From Paramuribaculum sp. (GTDB lineage Bacteria; Bacteroidota; Bacteroidia; Bacteroidales; Muribaculaceae): a stretch of DNA of 10,143 bases. The translations under genes were made by a program, and so were the position numbers. The stretch is taken from positions 1 through 10,143 of the forward strand of contig JAIDXA010000177.1 in the NCBI GenBank assembly GCA_029058705.1, given 5' to 3'. Positions 6,653 through 10,143 of this stretch are shown in pieces (position 1 is the stretch's first letter; every line of letters begins with the position of its first letter). The notes below the pieces were generated by a model that saw only the letters and a program-made list of their open reading frames with translations, did not search any database and had not been told where the DNA came from.

Positions 6653-7918
6653 ATGAGCCTGACGACATTTGTTGGACAAAAACTCAGTTTTAAAAACGAA
6701 ACCACGAAACCGTCAGCCGGTGTAACCATCGCCGTTGCCGGAATTGCGGTTTCGTTCATAATCATGCTGCTGTCCATTTCCGTTGTCAGAGGCTTCAAGA
6801 ACGAGATTATAAACACCCTTTGCGGGTTTAATCCGCAAATCTCAATACTTCCGCCAGCGCCTGCAGATGTAGACTGTCAGATCTCACCGCTCAGACTGAC
6901 ACAGAATCTCAAAAACGACATCCGACAGTCAATCCCGGAAGCGACTTTCTCCCTGACAATCAACCAGCCTGCTGTTTTCAAAACCGACAGCGCATTTCAA
7001 GGCGTTGTCCTGCGCGGCCTGCAAAATCAAGACTGGATGTTTGCGCGCGACCATCTGATCGCAGGCAACATCCCATCTGAAATACCCGACACCGCACGCG
7101 CTGTAGTCATATCGAAATCAACATCTTTGGCTCTCGGAGTCGATTGCGGCCAACAACTGATCACCCATTTTTTTGACGGAAACACGCTCCGTACGCGAAA
7201 ACTCGAGGTGACTGGCATTTATGACTCCCACTTCGATGATTTCGACCGTGTTCTTGCATTTGTTCCGATCGGCATGCTTCAGGAAGTCTTCTCTCTTGAT
7301 TCAATTTCCGGAACCGCAATCGAAATCCGTGGCATCGAGACCGCAAGCATTCCGCATCGTTCGGCCTCTCTCTACGAAACTCTTCTGCAAAGCAGGCTGA
7401 AACAGAGCCTGGACAACGACAGACAGTCTTCCGGAGGCTTCTACCGTGTCGACAACATGATGCAGCAGTGCGCCCTATACATCAACTGGCTGAACCTACT
7501 TGACACCAATGTGATAGTTATAATAATCCTGATGGCTTGTGTAGCCGGATTCACATTGATATCCAGCCTGTTTATAATTGTCCTCGAACGCGTCAGACTG
7601 ATTGGCCTTTTTAAAGCTCTGGGAGCGACTAACCGCCAGATAAGATCCATTTTCATTTTCATGATCCAACGCCTTGTCGTCAGAGGTCTTATAGTCGGGA
7701 ATATAATCGGAGTAGGCATTATCTTACTGCAAAGCCGTTTCCATATACTTCCATTAACCCCGGATGCGTATTATCTCGACTATGTTCCGATGGATTTATC
7801 CCTAATGCCGATCATTGTCCTTAATTTATGCGTGATCGTCATATCAGCAATCATCCTGATTGTACCATCATGCATAATATCCACACTGTCTCCTGTAAAA
7901 TCTCTCCGGTTTGAATAA
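6653..7918 (+). CDS. FtsX-family ABC transporter permease, LolC/LolE-like
   Basis: The 421-residue inner-membrane protein has the four-helix layout of the LolC/LolE/MacB/FtsX permeases: TM1 at about 23-45, a large periplasmic domain (about 46-284), then TM2 at 286-310, TM3 at 341-361 and TM4 at 385-406. Directly after TM2 comes the cytoplasmic coupling segment, with ERVRLIGLFKALGATNRQIR (312-331), the region that contacts the ATPase, and the C-terminus ends SPVKSLRFE, which is also typical. LolC/E proteins extract lipoproteins from the inner membrane for transport to the outer membrane, using LolD; that role is inferred from architecture, not proven. No ATPase gene is in the window, so the partner must be encoded elsewhere. 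MacB-like or unassigned export functions remain possible. It begins 9 bases after the aminotransferase stop and has no promoter of its own that I can see. Confidence 0.88.
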   Translation: MSLTTFVGQKLSFKNETTKPSAGVTIAVAGIAVSFIIMLLSISVVRGFKNEIINTLCGFNPQISILPPAPADVDCQISPLRLTQNLKNDIRQSIPEATFSLTINQPAVFKTDSAFQGVVLRGLQNQDWMFARDHLIAGNIPSEIPDTARAVVISKSTSLALGVDCGQQLITHFFDGNTLRTRKLEVTGIYDSHFDDFDRVLAFVPIGMLQEVFSLDSISGTAIEIRGIETASIPHRSASLYETLLQSRLKQSLDNDRQSSGGFYRVDNMMQQCALYINWLNLLDTNVIVIIILMACVAGFTLISSLFIIVLERVRLIGLFKALGATNRQIRSIFIFMIQRLVVRGLIVGNIIGVGIILLQSRFHILPLTPDAYYLDYVPMDLSLMPIIVLNLCVIVISAIILIVPSCIISTLSPVKSLRFE

Positions 7919-7922
7919 TACA

Positions 7923-7942
7923 GCCAAAAATAACTTTTTGGC
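7923..7942 (+). terminator. Small AT-rich hairpin after the permease
   Basis: GCCAAAAA (7923-7930) and TTTTTGGC (7935-7942) pair perfectly over 8 bp around a TAAC loop, starting 4 bases after the permease stop. The stem is mostly A-T and no U-tract follows, although the right arm itself carries five T. It may be a weak terminator or just the 3' end of the permease message. Confidence 0.4.
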
Positions 7943-7985
7943 ACGAAATTTGTTTCACATAATAGCAAAGAACATTTTCTTTTAT

Positions 7986-7993
7986 TAAATTTG
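7986..7993 (+). promoter_or_regulatory. Candidate rsfS -7 box
   Basis: TAAATTTG is an exact TAnnTTTG match, 25 bases before the rsfS ATG. No TTTG stands at the expected 20-base distance; the nearest is at 7949-7952, which is too far. This may be a promoter with a poor -33 element for an rsfS-ftsH transcript, or a chance match in AT-rich sequence. Confidence 0.5.
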
Positions 7994-8018
7994 TAGATTG
8001 AAATTCCAACCAACAGAA

Positions 8019-8393
8019 ATGAACAATTCATCCAATATCACACCTTCAGCAATGACTCGCATGATCATCGAAGGCATACAGGAACGCAAAGGTCGTAAAA
8101 TAACACTCGTCGACCTGTCTCAGATTGAATCCTCAGGTGTATCCAACTTCATTATATGCGAAGGCACAAGTTCCATGCAAGTCGCTGCAATTGCCGATAG
8201 TGTGCGTGATTACCTTCTCGAACATGCCAGAATCAAACCTTATAACTACGATGGGTATCAGAATTCTCAATGGATCGTGGTTGACTATGGCGACACTCTT
8301 GTGCATGTTTTTCTTCCAAATGAGCGCGAACGCTATAATCTCGAGGAATTATGGAACGACGCCAAGATCACGGAAATTCCTGATTTAGATTGA
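8019..8393 (+). CDS. rsfS: Ribosome silencing factor RsfS
   Basis: RsfS (RsfA/Iojap/DUF143 family) binds ribosomal protein L14 on the 50S subunit and blocks joining with 30S, slowing translation when nutrients run short. The 124-residue protein shows the family core: VDLSQIESSGVSNFIICEG, then QVAAIADSVRDYL, then NSQWIVVDYGDTLVHVF, ending with ERERYNLEELW. The usual ADYFVICSG segment is VSNFIICEG here, a mild variation. I chose ATG 8019 (MNNSSNITPSAM); the frame extends 7 codons to a TTG at 7998, which would lie only about 5 bases beyond the -7 box and is unlikely. ftsH follows after 62 bases with no terminator between them. The rsfS-ftsH pairing is common in Bacteroidota, which supports co-transcription and both identifications. 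Confidence 0.95.
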   Translation: MNNSSNITPSAMTRMIIEGIQERKGRKITLVDLSQIESSGVSNFIICEGTSSMQVAAIADSVRDYLLEHARIKPYNYDGYQNSQWIVVDYGDTLVHVFLPNERERYNLEELWNDAKITEIPDLD

Positions 8394-8455
8394 TTCTCAC
8401 CTCTTCATAACAACACAATTAATTTTGTCAAGACTTTGCCCAATCCAATAATAAA

Positions 8456-10143
8456 ATGGCATTAAACAACCTCCCAAAGCCCAAAAAGCCCGCATTCCGG
8501 TTCAGCATCTACTGGATGTACGCTATCATCTCCATTATCCTTATCGGGATTCTTTACCTTGATGAAGATCCATATTCCAAGGAGCTTGAAAATTACACTC
8601 AATTCGAACAGATTGCGACTGAAGGCGGACTGAAGGAAATTGTCATCAACGGAGGCAAACACACCGCAGAAGGGGTTCTGACTGAAGCTGAAGCTGTCAA
8701 GCAGTTTCCCGACTACAAAAAAGGGTCATCCCAACCGGCAAGAGTCATGGTTGCAATAGGCTCATCGGAGGATAAATTAGAAAAAGACATTGATGCGTGG
8801 AAAGCAGCCGGTAAATTCAAAGGCAACGTCCGATATGACCGCTCGACAGACTTTTCGACATACCTTTGGTCATTCGGGCCGATTCTTCTGCTGATTGGTT
8901 TTTGGATCTGGATGATGCGGCGCATGTCCGGGCGTGGCGATAGTGGTTCCGGAGGTGTTTTCAGCGTAGGTAAATCAAAAGCCAAGATATTTGATAAAGA
9001 CAATGACGATAAAGTTACATTCAAAGATGTAGCCGGCCTTTCGGAAGCAAAGACCGAAATTGAAGAAATTGTCGAGTTCCTTAAGAATCCCCAGAGATAC
9101 ACTGACCTTGGTGGTAAAATTCCCAAAGGAGCGCTTCTTGTAGGCCCTCCTGGAACCGGAAAGACACTCCTTGCAAAAGCGGTTGCCGGTGAAGCGAACG
9201 TACCATTTTTTTCCCTCTCCGGAAGCGACTTCGTTGAAATGTTTGTCGGCGTGGGAGCCTCGCGGGTACGTGACCTCTTCCGTCAGGCTAAGGAAAAAGC
9301 TCCCTGCATTGTGTTCATTGACGAGATCGATGCCGTCGGAAGAGCGCGAGGACGTAACCCGAACATGGGCTCCAACGACGAACGCGAAAACACCCTCAAC
9401 CAGCTGCTGACCGAAATGGACGGCTTCGGCTCAAATTCCGGTGTAATCATACTTGCCGCAACCAACCGTGCCGACATCCTAGACAAAGCTCTTTTGCGCG
9501 CCGGACGCTTCGACCGTCAGATCTATGTGGATCTTCCGGATCTGAACGACAGGGTCGCTATTTTCAATGTACATCTCCGCAAGATAAAAAAGGATTCTTC
9601 TGTCGACGTTGAGCTTCTCGCTCGTCAGACACCGGGATTCTCCGGCGCAGAAATAGCGAATGTCTGCAACGAGGCCGCCCTTATTGCTGCCCGTCATGAC
9701 CATAAGACCGTAACACGCCAGGACTTCATTGATGCCGTCGACCGCATCGTCGGCGGACTGGAAAAACGGTCCAAAATAACCACAGATGAGGAAAAACGGT
9801 CTATCGCCATCCATGAAGCCGGCCACGCAACCGTATCTTGGCATCTCCGATTTGCCAACCCGTTGATAAAGGTAACAATCGTACCTCGCGGAAAAGCGCT
9901 GGGTGCAGCATGGTACTTGCCCGAAGAACGGCAGATTACACCTACTCAGGCAATTCTTGACGAGATGTGTGCAACACTCGGCGGACGGGCTGCAGAAGAA
10001 CTGTTTATGGGACGGATCTCAACCGGAGCTGCAAACGACCTTGAGCGAGTGACCAAGCAGGCCTATGCAATGGTAGTCTACTACGGAATGAGCGACAAGC
10101 TTCCCAACCTTTGCTATTATGACTCGACTGGTCAGGATTATGG
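8456..10143 (+). CDS. ftsH: ATP-dependent zinc metalloprotease FtsH, 3' end missing
   Basis: FtsH is a hexameric inner-membrane AAA+ protease that extracts and degrades damaged or regulated membrane and cytoplasmic proteins. The window holds 562 residues and the gene runs off the right edge. In order: cytoplasmic N-terminus, TM1 (about 19-35), a periplasmic domain of about 100 residues, TM2 (about 137-154), then the AAA+ module with Walker A GPPGTGKT (230-237), pore motif FVGVG (263-267), Walker B IVFIDE (285-290) and the second region of homology AATNRADILDKALLRAGRFDR (334-354) with arginine fingers R348 and R351. The protease domain has zinc-binding HEAGH (453-457), and D528 is the likely third zinc ligand in TGAANDLER. 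All catalytic residues in view are intact. ATG 8456 (MALNNLPKPKKP) is preceded by AATAAA with no Shine-Dalgarno sequence, normal for this phylum. The gene probably continues for 100 or more codons. Confidence 0.98.
   Translation, partial: MALNNLPKPKKPAFRFSIYWMYAIISIILIGILYLDEDPYSKELENYTQFEQIATEGGLKEIVINGGKHTAEGVLTEAEAVKQFPDYKKGSSQPARVMVAIGSSEDKLEKDIDAWKAAGKFKGNVRYDRSTDFSTYLWSFGPILLLIGFWIWMMRRMSGRGDSGSGGVFSVGKSKAKIFDKDNDDKVTFKDVAGLSEAKTEIEEIVEFLKNPQRYTDLGGKIPKGALLVGPPGTGKTLLAKAVAGEANVPFFSLSGSDFVEMFVGVGASRVRDLFRQAKEKAPCIVFIDEIDAVGRARGRNPNMGSNDERENTLNQLLTEMDGFGSNSGVIILAATNRADILDKALLRAGRFDRQIYVDLPDLNDRVAIFNVHLRKIKKDSSVDVELLARQTPGFSGAEIANVCNEAALIAARHDHKTVTRQDFIDAVDRIVGGLEKRSKITTDEEKRSIAIHEAGHATVSWHLRFANPLIKVTIVPRGKALGAAWYLPEERQITPTQAILDEMCATLGGRAAEELFMGRISTGAANDLERVTKQAYAMVVYYGMSDKLPNLCYYDSTGQDY

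Noticed and set aside
8431..8438. AGACTTTG as an ftsH promoter -7 box
   Set aside because: It misses the essential TA of TAnnTTTG and has no suitable -33 element; co-transcription with rsfS explains ftsH expression better.
8861..8868. TACCTTTG inside ftsH as a promoter
   Set aside because: It is explained by codons at the start of the second membrane segment (Thr-Tyr-Leu-Trp), and no gene starts after it.

Overview
The window reads as a stretch of ordinary chromosome from a Bacteroidales-type bacterium (phylum Bacteroidota), possibly a gut lineage near Bacteroides, Barnesiella or Muribaculaceae; the family-level placement is a guess. The basis is threefold: the genes most resemble Bacteroidota versions, three intergenic sites match the Bacteroidota promoter -7 box TAnnTTTG exactly, and start codons lack Shine-Dalgarno sequences. 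All seven genes are on the + strand. I see no rRNA, tRNA, CRISPR array, insertion sequence, phage gene or toxin-antitoxin pair.

Layout. (1) 1-1136: the 3' part of a gene for a probable outer-membrane beta-barrel protein, cut by the left edge and built from tandem copies of a roughly 175-residue unit. (2) 1147-1186: a strong hairpin, probably a terminator. (3) 1217-2326: thiH, a radical SAM tyrosine lyase of thiamine biosynthesis, standing without other thi genes. (4) 2318-2349: a full -33/-7 promoter that begins inside the last codons of thiH and drives valS (2392-5010, valyl-tRNA synthetase). (5) 5011-5440: a 430-base gap holding a second strong hairpin just after valS and a promoter just before the next gene. 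(6) 5441-6643: a class I PLP-dependent aminotransferase, followed 9 bases later by a LolC/LolE-like, FtsX-family ABC permease (6653-7918), probably one transcript. (7) 7919-8018: a small AT-rich hairpin and a -7 box. (8) 8019-8393: rsfS (ribosome silencing factor), then ftsH (8456 to the right edge), the membrane AAA+ metalloprotease.

The genes are mostly unconnected housekeeping functions: translation (valS, rsfS), membrane protein quality control (ftsH), cofactor and amino-acid metabolism (thiH, the aminotransferase) and envelope functions (the barrel protein, the permease). Likely transcription units are the barrel gene, thiH, valS, aminotransferase plus permease, and rsfS plus ftsH.

I did not find a convincing new system. 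The most unusual object is the tandem-repeat barrel protein at the left edge. Next come two intergenic hairpins that share sequence words and lack a U-tract, and the isolated thiH.
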